Origin: Nostoc spongiaeforme FACHB-130
GTDB taxonomy: Bacteria; Cyanobacteriota; Cyanobacteriia; Cyanobacteriales; Nostocaceae
DNA: 64,000 nucleotides
Assembly: GCF_014698475.1 (NCBI RefSeq)
Contig: NZ_JACJTB010000004.1
Location: 124,001-188,000 of the forward strand
Direction: 5' to 3'
The notes below the pieces were generated by a model. The model was not told the DNA's origin. It did no database searches and saw nothing but the letters and a program-made list of their open reading frames with translations. The position numbers and the translations under genes are program-made. Below are positions 1-10,476 of the stretch, one piece after another. How positions within the stretch are numbered: the first letter of the stretch is position 1; each line of letters starts with the position of its first letter.

Positions 1-1
1 A

Positions 2-436
2 TGTTCAGCCGTAGACAGTTGTCTTGCTTTAATTGAACTCGGATATAAAATGAATGTTTTTGAATCTATCCGAGAACATCAAATTATTAAGCAAATTAAT
101 ATAACAACTAACAATATTATCTCTTGGTGCAATGATATTTTTTCAGCTCCTAGAGAGATAGGAAGTGGAGATGTTCATAATTTAGTTTTTGTCCTACACT
201 ACCAATATAAAATCACTCTTGAGAAAGCAATGCTTATGGCAGCAGAAATGCACGATCAAAAAGTAAAAGAATTAATTGCATTAGAAGAATTACTGCGATT
301 TTTTGATAGAAAAATGAATCAAGAAATTATAGAATATATAGCAGGATTGCATTCATGGATACGCGGAAATCTAGATTGGTATTTTCAATCTAATCGTTAT
401 CAGAGCTTAATAAAACTTGAACTATCTCAAATCTAA
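2..436 (+). CDS. Terpene synthase (class I), C-terminal part, cut by the window edge
   Basis: The reading frame is open from base 2, so the first ATG (50) is internal and the gene begins outside the window. The visible 144 residues hold two hallmarks of bacterial class I terpene cyclases: the Mg-binding NSE motif NDIFSAPRE (Asn codon at 131), and about 80 residues later the C-terminal W-I-R-G...W...R-Y signature (WIRGNLDWYFQSNRYQ), whose RY pair contacts the substrate diphosphate in this family. The enzyme would ionise and cyclise farnesyl or geranyl diphosphate in the cytoplasm. A P450 gene follows 105 bp downstream on the same strand, so the terpene is probably oxidised afterwards. The product cannot be told from this fragment, and the aspartate-rich motif lies outside the window. 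Confidence 0.85.
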   Translation, partial: CSAVDSCLALIELGYKMNVFESIREHQIIKQINITTNNIISWCNDIFSAPREIGSGDVHNLVFVLHYQYKITLEKAMLMAAEMHDQKVKELIALEELLRFFDRKMNQEIIEYIAGLHSWIRGNLDWYFQSNRYQSLIKLELSQI

Positions 437-541
437 GCTTTAGATAACAATTTGAAATAAAGTAATAATAGTGTCAAAAACAGCCAATTGACGGTATTTC
501 TCTAGCAAAACGTTAAAAGGTGATGAAGGAAAAATAATAAT

Positions 542-1933
542 ATGCCATTACCAAATATTCTAACGACTCCTTCTTTGATTCAAAAGCTACAATGGATAGT
601 TGATCCAGTGAGATATCTAGAAAATGCAGCAGAAAAATATCCTGATATTTTTACTGCTAATATAGTTGGTTATGGATGTCCAGTAGTATTTGTCAACCAT
701 CCCCAAGCAATTCAGGAAATATTCACCAATGATAGAAATAAATTTGCAGCTCTTGGTGAAGCCAATAAGATTTTTCAACCATTAATAGGCAATACATCAA
801 CAATTATGTTAGATGGCGATCGCCACAAAAAACGGCGACAACTATTGATACCTCCATTTCACGGGGAACGAATGAGGGCTTATGGTTCTTTAATTTGTGA
901 TCTTACTAAACAAGTCTTCAGTAAGTTACCCATAAATCAATCTTTTTCTGCTCGCACCATAGTACAAGAGATATCCCTATTAATTATCTTAGAGGCTGTT
1001 TTTGGTTTACATAAGGGAGAACGTTATGATCAACTCCGGCATTTATTAGGTTTGTTGATGGATGTCTTTCAGTCACCACTTACTTCTAGTTTTCTCTTAT
1101 TACCTTTTTTGCAAAAAGATTTAGGCCATTGGAGTCCCTGGGGAAAGTTTTTACACCAACGCCAGCAGATTGATCAATTACTTTATGCTGAAATTGCTGA
1201 ACGTCGAGAAAAGCCTGATCTCAACCGTATTGATATTCTTTCGTTATTGATGTCAGCTAGGGATGAAGCAGGTAATTCAATGACAGATCAAGAGTTGCGT
1301 GATGAGTTAATGACCCTATTATTAGCAGGACATGAAACATCTGCGACAGGAATGGCTTGGGCATTGTATTGGATTCATTACCAGCCGGAGATTCGTGAAA
1401 CCTTGCTCCAAGAACTTGATAATCTGGGTAATAACCCAGATCCTATGAGTATTTTTCGTCTACCTTATTTAACTAATGTCGTCAATGAAACTCTGCGGAT
1501 GTACCCTTTGTTAATAAATACCTTGCCCAGAGTAGCACAGGAACCAGTCGAATTACTGGGACATTCTATAGAAGCTGGAACTGTGGTAGTTGGTGGAATT
1601 TACCTCACTCATCACCGAGAGAGTTTATATGCAGAGCCTGATAAGTTTCGTCCAGAGCGATTTCTAGAATCCCAATTTTCTCCCTATGAATATATGCCCT
1701 TTGGCGCTGGCGCTCGTCGTTGCGTTGGCGAAGCTTTGGCATTATTTGAAATGAAATTAGTAGTAGCAACAATTTTATCTAAGTATCAACTAGATTTAGA
1801 AAGTAAGCAACCAGAGAAAGCTCAACGCCGAAGTGTTACTCTTGGGCCAGCTAATGGAGTCAGGATGTTAATAAAAGGGCAACGTATACGCCAAACTTCT
1901 CTAGTATCTGTGGTAAATACCTCTGCTTTATAG
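542..1933 (+). CDS. Cytochrome P450, CYP110-like
   Basis: A 463-residue soluble P450 with all core motifs: the I-helix oxygen-activation motif AGHETS (262-267), the K-helix ExxR (E316-R319), a PERF-like segment (FRPERF), and the heme loop FGAGARRCVG (387-396) with Cys394 as the likely thiolate ligand. Length and sequence style fit the cyanobacterial CYP110 family, some members of which are paired with sesquiterpene synthases and hydroxylate their products. It lies 105 bp after the terpene synthase on the same strand, so the two probably form a transcript. Redox partners are not encoded nearby; host ferredoxin and its reductase are the likely donors. The gene ends 10 bp before the convergent kinase stop. 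The CYP110 assignment comes from recognition, not from a search. Confidence 0.9.
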   Translation: MPLPNILTTPSLIQKLQWIVDPVRYLENAAEKYPDIFTANIVGYGCPVVFVNHPQAIQEIFTNDRNKFAALGEANKIFQPLIGNTSTIMLDGDRHKKRRQLLIPPFHGERMRAYGSLICDLTKQVFSKLPINQSFSARTIVQEISLLIILEAVFGLHKGERYDQLRHLLGLLMDVFQSPLTSSFLLLPFLQKDLGHWSPWGKFLHQRQQIDQLLYAEIAERREKPDLNRIDILSLLMSARDEAGNSMTDQELRDELMTLLLAGHETSATGMAWALYWIHYQPEIRETLLQELDNLGNNPDPMSIFRLPYLTNVVNETLRMYPLLINTLPRVAQEPVELLGHSIEAGTVVVGGIYLTHHRESLYAEPDKFRPERFLESQFSPYEYMPFGAGARRCVGEALALFEMKLVVATILSKYQLDLESKQPEKAQRRSVTLGPANGVRMLIKGQRIRQTSLVSVVNTSAL

Positions 1934-1943
1934 TCTAATAATC

Positions 1944-4900
1944 TCACTGCTTAATTGGTATTTCAATCACAAACTCAGTTCCTTTACCAAGAATAGAATT
2001 ACAAGTTAACTGACCCTTGTGTTTATCTACAATCACCTGATAACTAATAGATAACCCCAATCCTGTACCGCTACCAACTGGTTTTGTAGTAAAAAATGGG
2101 TCAAAGATTTTCTTCTTAACTGCTTCAGTCATCCCACAACCATTATCAGCAATACGAACTTGCAAAGTATTTGAATCTTTTAGAGCAGTAAAAATCCGAA
2201 TTTGAGGTCTATAAATATTAGCTCTTGAATCATTCACAGCATCGATCGCATTACTCAAAATATTCATAAATACCTGATTCAATTGACCGGCATAACAACT
2301 GATTTCAGGTATTTTTGCATATTCTTTAATCACTTCTATTTCTAAAGCATCACTTTTTGCTTTGAGTCTGTGCTGTAAAATCATCAAGGTGTTATCAATA
2401 CCTTCATGAACATCAACAGTCTTCATTTCTGACTCATCTAGGCGTGAGAAGTTACGCAAACCTAAAACTATATTGCGAATACGAGAACTACCCACTTCCA
2501 TAGAATCAAGAATTTTTAGCAAATCTTCAGATAAGAACTCCACATCAATTTCTGCGACTTTTGCTGTTAATACATCAGAAGGATGAGAACATTCTTGCTG
2601 ATAAATAGCTACTAAATCTAGCAAATCTTTGACATATTCACTAGCATGAGCAATATTACCATGAATAAAGTTAATTGGGTTATTAATTTCATGAGCAATT
2701 CCCGCTACCATTTGACCCAATGAAGACATTTTTTCGCTTTGAATTAATTGGGTTTGCGTGCGTTGTAATTCTTGCAATGCCTCTTGTAGATGTTGATTTT
2801 TATTGTTTAGCTCTTGGGTTCTAGCTTCTACTTTTACTTCTAAGCTATGGTTATATTCCTCTAAGTTTTGATTTGCCTGGGCTAGATTATTGTAGAGTAT
2901 GGCATTTTCTAAGGAAATAGCCGCTTGAGTGGTAAGTAGTTTTAAAACTTCAATGCGATCGCGGGTGAATGCTCCAGTAGTTAGACTATTTTCCAGGTAA
3001 AGAATGCCCAGCAATTTACCTTGATTTATAATCGGAATGCACAAAAGGCTTTTAGGCTTTTCACTGATAATGTAGCGGTCTTCAGCTAAGAAATCAACAG
3101 TCTTTGCATCATCAACTACAAACACTTCTTTGATCCGGTTAACATATTTAATCAAAGTAATCGGAATATCATTGCTAGACTCTGCATAAATTGATGGTAA
3201 TTGTGTACAAATAGATGCAAGATTTTCACTAGAACTGAGAGCTACGACTCTTAATTCTGAGTTATGATTTCCAATTAAAATCAAAGCAGATTTAGATGCT
3301 CCCGCATTTTCCATCACAACTTGCATTAATTTAGACAGCAGTTGATCCATCTCAATTTCTCCAGAGAGTGTTTGAGAAGCTTTGATCACAGAAGCTAAAT
3401 CTAGTGATTCCGAAATACTTGTTTTAGAACCAATGAATGTTGGATAATTACTTTGCGTTGATAGAGATTGATAAGTAGGAACAGTTATTCTTTCTGCTAC
3501 TTGAAAACTCAGCTTTTCTTGCTGAAGTATGGGCATAAGTAATTGAGGATAGCGTGTTGTCAAATCATCTACTTTTGCTTTTGCTCCCCAACGAACATAG
3601 CAATAATAAGCATCAGTAAGATAGGTTTGAGCAATTTTCTCTTTACCCCATTCTAAATAGAATCTAGCTGCTAGTTCATTAGCCAGAGCTTCTTCATTGA
3701 TGTACTCGTTTTCTTTAGCGAGAGAAATAGCACGTTCGTAAGATTCTATCGCTTCGAGATATTGATCTGTAACACGACATTTCTCTGCCTCCACTAAATA
3801 AAATTTATGCAGATAATTCATTGGGGCGTGATGCGCCCATTTCCGAATTTTTTCTTGATTGTAAATTATTATGTCAATAATAGACTTCTGCTCATGGTGT
3901 AATGCTCCGGGATAAGTGGCCAATCTTGTTAAGGAATCATAAAAATAGAAAATTGGAATAACTATTTGTCCTGTACCACCTGCTAAATAGTTACTTGCCA
4001 ATATACTATTTTCAATTGCTTGAGTATAATTTTGGAATAAATAACACAGGTGTAGCTTACCTAAAAATAAAGCTAACAAACTGCCACCATCATTACTTTC
4101 CCTATGAATTGGCAACATGTTATCTTCATTGTAAGCTTCACCAACTAAATAACAGGAATTTTCAGCAGAACCCAACAAGTTAAGGACTATCTGCCTATAA
4201 ATTTTACTCCAGTAAAATATTGTTTCTTGATTCATTTGGTGAATGGCATGATTATAGGCTACCATTTCACGTTCCAGTCCAGTTAGTTCCTTAGCAGTAA
4301 AATATGAGGCACAGCAATAATTATAAAGAGAATAAGCTGCAAATTCTAAATCTCCAGTTTCTAACCCTATGGAGTAAGTCTCTAGTAATGGAGCTAACAT
4401 TTCTCTAGCGTGTTGCCGCCAATGCCTGATAACTGAATTAAACGCATTTATAATTTTAGCTTGAATTGCTTTAGTACTGAACTTATCTAATAAACTCAAA
4501 GCTAAATTACCAAATTTGTAGCCAGACTCTATGTCTTCTGTTACACAACAGAGAATCACTCCGTAATTAATATAGGCAAAGGGAGACAAGCAAGAATTAC
4601 CATACTGAAGTGATAACTTAATTTGCCTAAATACTAACAACGGGAAAAGTGCAGGATGACTTTGATATGCAGGAGCAATTGTACTAACAATGATACGCAT
4701 AACAGCAAGTGGTTGATCTGCCGTCATTTCTGGTAGGTTAATTAACTCTTCACTACATTTGCCACTTAAATCTGATGCTATTTCTGCCATTGCGATCTGA
4801 AAATCAGACTGACTAGGATTCTCAGGAAATTCTACTCCTAATAACTTTAAAAATGATAGAGCAATTTTGAGGGCTTCTAATGCTTTGTTTTGTGCGCCGT

Positions 4901-7607
4901 AAGCTTGAATTTTGACTTCATAGACTTTTACTTGCTCTAGAAGAGTTTTAGCTTGTGCTAATACAACATCAATTAATTGCTCCATCTGCTCAAATTCACC
5001 AGCTAGGTATGCTGCTTCTGCTGCGGTTTCATACAAAGCTAAAGAAAGTTCATATTGTGTTTGCCAGCTATCAGATGAGAGGAGTGTGATTCCTGTTGTT
5101 AAATACTTAATTGCTGCTGCATAAGCTGTTGCGGTTAAAGCTTTGCGTCCAGCCAAAAAATTCATTTGGGCTAGTTCATCACGCTGTTCCTGTTCGGTAA
5201 TGAGTTCTAATGCAATATTAAATTGATTGACAATCTGAAAAATCTTATCTTCGCGCTCTGCTACTGGAATGCTATTGAAGAGTAACAAGCCAATTTTTAA
5301 ATGAGTTTCCTGCTTTTGATTTTCCGAAATTAAAGAATAAGCAGCTTGTTGCACCCTATCGTGAATAAATTTGTATTTCGGAACTGCAAAACTATTGTTG
5401 AAAAGTTCTGGAGAGTTAGAACCTGAAGTATTTTCTCCTAATTTAGAATCAGTTTGAAACAACTTATAAACATCAGTTTGAGGCAAAATGATGCCTTCAT
5501 GTAAGGCTATCCATAAATCTGAGGCTGTGTCTACTACAGATTTTTCATTGACGATCGCCAGAGTTTTTAAGTCAAATTCATGTCCAATACAAGCTGCCAT
5601 TTTTAATATATTCTGTGTCAATGGTGGCAATTTTGCGATTTGCTGTGCCATAAAATCGACAACATCATCAGTCAGAACTAATGCCTGTATTGCTGCTAAA
5701 TCATAGTCCCAATAACCCAAATCAAAGTTAAATTTAATTATGCTATCTTGATGCAGTGACTTCAAAAATTGAGTCGTAAAGAAGGGATTACCTTTGGTTT
5801 TAGCAAACACCATTTGACCCAGAGTTATAGACATTGCTTGAGGGCAATGTAAAGTATCACTAATCAAGGTATTTAAGTGAGTTTGATGGAGAGGATCTAG
5901 AGTAATCCGATTAATTTTTGCTCCTGCTTGTTCAATTTGTTGCAATGTTAAATAAAAAGGATGTGCTGGATAAACTTCGTTATCACGATATGCACCAATT
6001 AATAAAAAGTTTCCTTCTGTTGGGATAACTTTCTGGTCAGTATTATCTTCCCAAACTTCTTCCTCAAATACAGGCTTCCATAAGTTATTTGTGAGTTCTG
6101 ATGTAACTAAATTCGACTCTTTATTACTGCTTGGAGTTTGACTCATTAAGAGTTGGATAAACTTCAAAGAAGCTGAGTCTGCCCATTGTAAATCATCCAA
6201 GAAAATCACTAAAGGATATTCTTTAGTGCTGAATACCTGAATAAACCTTTGAAATAACAAATTAAATCGATTCTGAGCAGCAGTTCCAGAAAGTTCTGTA
6301 ACGGCTGGCTGTTTACCAATAATCTGTTCTAGAGCCGGAATTACATCGATAATTACCTGGGCTTGTTCACCCAAGACTGAAATAATTTTGTCTTTCCATT
6401 GACGAATTTGAACATCAGTTTCTACTAAGATTTGTCCTATCAAATCTTGAAAAGCTTGGACTAATGCTGATAAGGGAACATCTCGTTGGAATTGATCAAA
6501 TTTACCTTTGATGAAATAACTACGTTGTCTAGCGATTGGTTTATGTACTTCATTGACTACGGCGGTTTTACCAATTCCAGAAAAACCAGCAACGAGAATC
6601 ATTTCTGTAGTACCTTTAGCAACTCGCTCAAAAGCTGCAAGTAAGGTAGCAACTTCTTTCTCACGTCCATAGAGTTTTTCGGGGATGAGAAAACGGTCAG
6701 AAACATCTTTAGTTGCTAACTCAAAAGTGGCTATCTTACCGCTTGTTTGCCATTGCTGATAGCAAAGTTCTAAGTCATACTTGAGTCCGTACGCACTTTG
6801 ATAGCGGTCTTCAGCATTTTTAGCCATTAATTTATTGACAATGGCTGATAAAATTGGCGGATGATTGGGCTTAATTTGATGTAAGCTTGGTGGTTGTTTC
6901 GCAATATGGGCGTGAACTAACTCCATCGGTTCAGTGTTGTTGAAGGGTAACTGTCCGGTGAGAAGTTCAAAAAAGGTGACACCTAAAGAGTAAAAATCAC
7001 TGCGGTAATCAATGCCACGATTCATTCTACCTGTTTGTTCAGGAGAGATATAAGCTAGTGTTCCTTCTAAGACGTTGGGGTTTGTCAGGTATTGAACTTC
7101 TCTTGGTAGGAGGGTAGCAATACTGAAGTCAATAACTTTGATTTCTAAAGTCTGAGGATGAATCAGTATATTTGCGGGCTTGATGTCTTTATGAATAATC
7201 CGATGACGATGTAAACTTTCTAAAATAGATGCGATCGCAATAGCAATAGGAAAAAATTCTTGTAGTGTAATCCCAGACTCTTGTGCAGCTTTATTATACC
7301 TACCCCAATCTTTGAGCGATAGGCCGCCAAAGTCCTCCATAATTAAAGCGTAGCGATTGCGATAGTTTTCTAAACAAAGATGCTTGACTATTCCTGGTAA
7401 ATTGAGATCCTTAGTAATTGTATACTGATTCCGAAATTGAGCAATTTCACTGAAGGTAGGATATTCATTTCGGATGAGTTTAATTACTACTGGTTGTTGG
7501 TTTTGTTCTTGAATTCCTCGATAAACTAGGGTTTTGCTACCACAATAGATTTGTTCTGAAATTCGATAACCAATTAAAGAGAACACCTTATCAGATAATG
7601 CTAACAT
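1944..7607 (-). CDS. Giant Ser/Thr kinase - AAA-type ATPase - GAF - histidine kinase sensor
   Basis: A 1887-residue multidomain signalling protein. Residues 1-280 form a Ser/Thr kinase (VIKL Lys43, HKDIKPAN with Asp141, then DFS at 160-162 instead of DFG). Residues ~310-650 are a predicted ATPase with Walker A GFSGIGKT (Lys347) and Walker [13 protein letters not shown]. The middle (~800-1350) is helical and TPR-like. A GAF domain (~1400-1560) and a coiled coil lead to HisKA (AHEINNP, His1639) and HATPase_c (NAIDAV, DNGCGM, GTGLGLS). No transmembrane segment and no receiver domain are seen, so it is cytoplasmic and must signal to a separate regulator. It converges on the P450. In Nostoc, terpene synthase-P450 pairs have been described beside large sensor kinases, so a regulatory link to the terpenoid genes is plausible but unproven. 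Confidence 0.88.
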   Translation of the reverse strand: MLALSDKVFSLIGYRISEQIYCGSKTLVYRGIQEQNQQPVVIKLIRNEYPTFSEIAQFRNQYTITKDLNLPGIVKHLCLENYRNRYALIMEDFGGLSLKDWGRYNKAAQESGITLQEFFPIAIAIASILESLHRHRIIHKDIKPANILIHPQTLEIKVIDFSIATLLPREVQYLTNPNVLEGTLAYISPEQTGRMNRGIDYRSDFYSLGVTFFELLTGQLPFNNTEPMELVHAHIAKQPPSLHQIKPNHPPILSAIVNKLMAKNAEDRYQSAYGLKYDLELCYQQWQTSGKIATFELATKDVSDRFLIPEKLYGREKEVATLLAAFERVAKGTTEMILVAGFSGIGKTAVVNEVHKPIARQRSYFIKGKFDQFQRDVPLSALVQAFQDLIGQILVETDVQIRQWKDKIISVLGEQAQVIIDVIPALEQIIGKQPAVTELSGTAAQNRFNLLFQRFIQVFSTKEYPLVIFLDDLQWADSASLKFIQLLMSQTPSSNKESNLVTSELTNNLWKPVFEEEVWEDNTDQKVIPTEGNFLLIGAYRDNEVYPAHPFYLTLQQIEQAGAKINRITLDPLHQTHLNTLISDTLHCPQAMSITLGQMVFAKTKGNPFFTTQFLKSLHQDSIIKFNFDLGYWDYDLAAIQALVLTDDVVDFMAQQIAKLPPLTQNILKMAACIGHEFDLKTLAIVNEKSVVDTASDLWIALHEGIILPQTDVYKLFQTDSKLGENTSGSNSPELFNNSFAVPKYKFIHDRVQQAAYSLISENQKQETHLKIGLLLFNSIPVAEREDKIFQIVNQFNIALELITEQEQRDELAQMNFLAGRKALTATAYAAAIKYLTTGITLLSSDSWQTQYELSLALYETAAEAAYLAGEFEQMEQLIDVVLAQAKTLLEQVKVYEVKIQAYGAQNKALEALKIALSFLKLLGVEFPENPSQSDFQIAMAEIASDLSGKCSEELINLPEMTADQPLAVMRIIVSTIAPAYQSHPALFPLLVFRQIKLSLQYGNSCLSPFAYINYGVILCCVTEDIESGYKFGNLALSLLDKFSTKAIQAKIINAFNSVIRHWRQHAREMLAPLLETYSIGLETGDLEFAAYSLYNYCCASYFTAKELTGLEREMVAYNHAIHQMNQETIFYWSKIYRQIVLNLLGSAENSCYLVGEAYNEDNMLPIHRESNDGGSLLALFLGKLHLCYLFQNYTQAIENSILASNYLAGGTGQIVIPIFYFYDSLTRLATYPGALHHEQKSIIDIIIYNQEKIRKWAHHAPMNYLHKFYLVEAEKCRVTDQYLEAIESYERAISLAKENEYINEEALANELAARFYLEWGKEKIAQTYLTDAYYCYVRWGAKAKVDDLTTRYPQLLMPILQQEKLSFQVAERITVPTYQSLSTQSNYPTFIGSKTSISESLDLASVIKASQTLSGEIEMDQLLSKLMQVVMENAGASKSALILIGNHNSELRVVALSSSENLASICTQLPSIYAESSNDIPITLIKYVNRIKEVFVVDDAKTVDFLAEDRYIISEKPKSLLCIPIINQGKLLGILYLENSLTTGAFTRDRIEVLKLLTTQAAISLENAILYNNLAQANQNLEEYNHSLEVKVEARTQELNNKNQHLQEALQELQRTQTQLIQSEKMSSLGQMVAGIAHEINNPINFIHGNIAHASEYVKDLLDLVAIYQQECSHPSDVLTAKVAEIDVEFLSEDLLKILDSMEVGSSRIRNIVLGLRNFSRLDESEMKTVDVHEGIDNTLMILQHRLKAKSDALEIEVIKEYAKIPEISCYAGQLNQVFMNILSNAIDAVNDSRANIYRPQIRIFTALKDSNTLQVRIADNGCGMTEAVKKKIFDPFFTTKPVGSGTGLGLSISYQVIVDKHKGQLTCNSILGKGTEFVIEIPIKQ

Positions 7608-8053
7608 CGCAGTAATAGTCTAAGTATTTTAACTGCGCTTAGTATTCCCTTAAACTTGCCTCGTTTAACATCAAAATATTTTTTTAACAATTGTAAGGCG
7701 CTTCTTTTTTTCCAGGATTAGAAGTTTCATTTAACTGGATTATGAGAATACTTATCAAGTACGAAGTTGTGTAAAGCTTTAGGTAAATACTTTAACGTAA
7801 AGAGACTTTACTGAATCTAGTACCTAATTTTCCTTAAGGGCAGAACCTAAAACTATTTGATAAATTTAGCGCAATTTTTAAATAGTCCATCATATCAGTT
7901 TTGTCCAGTATTAATATTTGATTTTTGCAAAAATTCAGTATCTTTAAGGTGAGCATTCACTAATATATTTTAGGTTTATCGAGATTTTTACTGAAAATGC
8001 CCACCCTAATTATAGTTCAGAAATTCAATCGGCTGATTACGCACTACAGTAGT
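7608..8053. other. Intergenic, no gene seen
   Basis: An AT-rich stretch of 446 bp between the start of the giant kinase and the end of the MAPEG gene. It must carry the kinase promoter, but I see no convincing -35/-10 pair, RNA fold or known repeat. Confidence 0.5.
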
Positions 8054-8446
8054 TTATGACTTCATTAAAGTGAGAATGATGCCAATTAGCGAACCTAAAA
8101 GCAGTACCATCCCACTCATCGTAGTAATAGCAAAACCAATCATTCGTTTTTCTGCGGCCTGATAGTATCCCCAAGCGTAGACAATGCGACCTATTAGCCA
8201 AATAGCACCAATTACTGCCCCCCACAATGGGTTGACATAAAAAGAAAACAACCATAAGCCAGGGAGGAACAAAATAGTTTGTTCTAGAGTATTTTGCTGA
8301 ACTCTTAGCACTCTTTCAAAGTTGGGGTCACCTGTCATTTGGGGAGGCATAACTTTATATTTTGCTCTAGCTCGACCAACGTTAATTGTGATAACTGAGT
8401 ACAGCAGTAGTGTTAAAGCAGTGATCAGACTAGTCCAAGGTGACAT
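8054..8446 (-). CDS. MAPEG family membrane protein
   Basis: A 130-residue integral membrane protein with four predicted helices and the MAPEG signature ERVLRVQQNTLEQ, where the family (microsomal glutathione transferase/eicosanoid enzymes) places its glutathione-interacting polar residues. The start is placed at 8446 rather than at an ATG 24 bp upstream because GAGGAT lies about 8 bases before it. Bacterial MAPEG proteins are mostly uncharacterised; glutathione transferase or peroxidase activity is a family-level guess. It stands alone between divergent or unrelated neighbours. Confidence 0.8.
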   Translation of the reverse strand: MSPWTSLITALTLLLYSVITINVGRARAKYKVMPPQMTGDPNFERVLRVQQNTLEQTILFLPGLWLFSFYVNPLWGAVIGAIWLIGRIVYAWGYYQAAEKRMIGFAITTMSGMVLLLGSLIGIILTLMKS

Positions 8447-8637
8447 ATTCAAATCCTCGTTGATTATCAAAGTATAATTCTTACGTATGCTTTAGGGAGA
8501 GTCCCCAGGAAACTCAATATGCTGACATAAAAATTGAGCGATCGCCCCAGTTCTTAGAATAGTGTTAAAATTTGAGAAAATTTTTCTAAATATGTTCTAA
8601 TTTTTAAGGTTTAATTTATTGTTACGTGCTTAAGTAT

Positions 8638-9039
8638 ATGACTAATAATGTTATGCAACAAATCCAGCAAACTTCTTATGGTTTGCTGATGATGAGTGAG
8701 TCAGAATATCCCTTTGAAGTTATTTTTTGGACTGGAGAAGGTCAAGAAAGTTTAACTAATCAAAAACTTCTTCAGCTAACAAATCACCCCTCAGAAACAT
8801 CAATTGAAATAGTAGAATTAGATTATTTTTTTCGTAACTGTGCTGAAGCGAAGGAATGGCATGATGAAATTCAACAACAAGATGTACAGAAATTTAAATC
8901 CTTAGTTCAAATACTCAAAGAAAATCTCACAAATATCAAAGTTTATCGTTTAGGTACGATAGATATTGATGTCTATATTATTGGTAAAACTCCTACTGGT
9001 GATTTAGCGGGAATTTCGACAAAAGTTATTGAAACCTAA
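8638..9039 (+). CDS. nuiA: Nuclease A inhibitor NuiA
   Basis: A 133-residue protein matching NuiA of Anabaena in length and in its conserved blocks: GLLMMSESEYPFEV near the N-terminus and a C-terminal block ending GDLAGISTKVIET. In the known NucA-NuiA complex the inhibitor uses an acidic residue of the SESEYPFE loop and its C-terminal Thr to block the nuclease active site; both are kept here. I start at ATG 8638; a GTG at 8626 would add four residues. The target nuclease gene nucA is directly convergent, 158 bp away. The role is to protect the cell from its own nuclease before secretion. Confidence 0.93.
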   Translation: MTNNVMQQIQQTSYGLLMMSESEYPFEVIFWTGEGQESLTNQKLLQLTNHPSETSIEIVELDYFFRNCAEAKEWHDEIQQQDVQKFKSLVQILKENLTNIKVYRLGTIDIDVYIIGKTPTGDLAGISTKVIET

Positions 9040-9099
9040 TCTAGGTATAATTCGTAGAGCTAAACAAACTTCGCCAATAGTAAAAACCAAAATCATTAT

Positions 9100-9127
9100 G
9101 TAGAGACGTTACATGTAACGTCTCTAC
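9100..9127. repeat. Perfect 28-bp palindrome between nuiA and nucA
   Basis: Fourteen bases (GTAGAGACGTTACA) are followed at once by their reverse complement with no loop. It sits between two convergent genes, so it may help end transcription from both sides, although no T-run follows. It resembles palindromic repeats (GAGACGT...ACGTCTC type) dispersed in cyanobacterial genomes. Confidence 0.8.
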
Positions 9128-9197
9128 TCCACTAATATACAAACTGCTGCAAATAATACACACTAAAACAACTGGGTATGAGTCCAACTAACTATCT

Positions 9198-10061
9198 TTA
9201 TAAATTATCGACTCTAGCCTCAATTGTGTTTTCAACAGAGTCAGAAACTAGAGAAAGGAAGTTGTACCCAGTTCTTGCTTCTAGAGTATCAACACTCACT
9301 CTATAGTTTCTCCAATTTGCGTTTCTCACGCCCTGTGCATTGGGTATATCAACAGCAATTACCCTAGTAGCAGTAGTTACGCCACTAACTCCTAAACCTG
9401 GCCTGTCTAAAACTACAATAACTTTCCAAGTTCTGGCGGGAACTGTGATGCGACTACTATCAATAGTAGTGCGACTACCATTTGATCCTGTTCCACCAGT
9501 GCCGTAACCACCAGAAATAATGTAAAGTTCTTTACCTTGCCCAACTAAAGTTCTAGAATAATCTTCGAGATTTGCCCAGACACCCTGATTATTATCAGGA
9601 GCTTGAGGAATGATATTTGTCATTAAGAAGGTAGCAGAATTATTGGCAATTGTGTTAGTTCTATCGGCAGAAGGAGCCATGTGTCCTCTATCAAAGCCGC
9701 TACCTGTGTAACTATTGGTAGTAACTCGATAGCAGGCAGAAGGTAAGGTAGGTAAGGTAGTATCTGCACGAAAATCATCTTGGCGTGGCGCACTACCTAA
9801 CCATGATGAGTTTAATTGCCAACTTACCCAATTTGGGATTCCTTTGGCACAGTTATGTGAGGTTGCATACTGAGGTTTAACTAATAATAAGTTATTGCTT
9901 GTGGTACCACTATTTGTCGCACCGCTTGGGTTCCCCATTGTTAAATGAACACTGGTTGAGCTTTGCGCTGTTAGAGGTTTTTGGACAGCATTCAACAAAG
10001 TGAAAACTAATGCTGGTAAAGCAATAGGTAGAAGAAGTTTGGCAAATTTAGACTTTTTCAT
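9198..10061 (-). CDS. nucA: Sugar-non-specific DNA/RNA endonuclease NucA
   Basis: A 287-residue beta-beta-alpha-metal (DRGH) nuclease. The N-terminus (MKKSKFAKLL, then a hydrophobic run to ~A32) is a signal peptide, so the enzyme is exported. The active-site motif DRGHMAPSADRT spans 124-135 with His127 as general base. The Mg-binding helix QAPDNNQGVWANLE follows at 153-166 with Asn157/158 as metal-ligand candidates. NucA of Anabaena degrades single- and double-stranded DNA and RNA without sequence preference. The inhibitor gene nuiA is convergent next door, strongly supporting the assignment. Confidence 0.94.
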   Translation of the reverse strand: MKKSKFAKLLLPIALPALVFTLLNAVQKPLTAQSSTSVHLTMGNPSGATNSGTTSNNLLLVKPQYATSHNCAKGIPNWVSWQLNSSWLGSAPRQDDFRADTTLPTLPSACYRVTTNSYTGSGFDRGHMAPSADRTNTIANNSATFLMTNIIPQAPDNNQGVWANLEDYSRTLVGQGKELYIISGGYGTGGTGSNGSRTTIDSSRITVPARTWKVIVVLDRPGLGVSGVTTATRVIAVDIPNAQGVRNANWRNYRVSVDTLEARTGYNFLSLVSDSVENTIEARVDNL

Positions 10062-10476
10062 TTGTGGTTATTTTTTTAGGCAGAACAAAATGATTTCTGT
10101 AGTCAATACAGAAATAAAAGAAGAGTTAGCGACTGAAATATAAATCCGGTTTAATAAGGAGAGATGAAAAAACCGTAAACCGGACATTAATCTTTGGTAA
10201 TGATTAGTGCTAAATATAAGTACAATTTCTGAGCAGTAGTTTCCGCAGGAGTAGGTTGCGAAAAGAATTAAAATTTAGGCAAAGCCGATATTGTCATTGC
10301 GATGGGAACGAAGCAAAGAGAAGTAATCTCAGTGTCAGGGCAGATTACTTCACCATCGCTCATAATGACGGAGTTACATTATTTTTTCGTAAGTCCTGAG
10401 AATTCATCCCCCACTAATCGGCCTCCTGCCTCCTGCCTTTTAACTCCTGCCTTCTTCAAGGAAATGAGGGGAAGTG
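10062..10476. other. Intergenic with dispersed repeats
   Basis: No gene seen. It contains the nucA upstream region, an inverted repeat at 10293-10369, and a CTCCTGCC-type low-complexity run (about 10421-10455) of the kind common between genes in this genome. Confidence 0.6.
10293..10369. repeat. Dispersed palindromic repeat (GTCATTGCGA...family)
   Basis: The ends GTCATTGCGATGG and CCATCGCTCATAATGAC are imperfect inverted copies. The inside (GAAGCAAAGAGAAGTAATCTC...GATTACTTC) also pairs, giving a long hairpin. The sequence matches the widespread GTCATTGCGAGCGAAGC-type intergenic repeat of bacteria. Any role is unknown. Confidence 0.65.
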
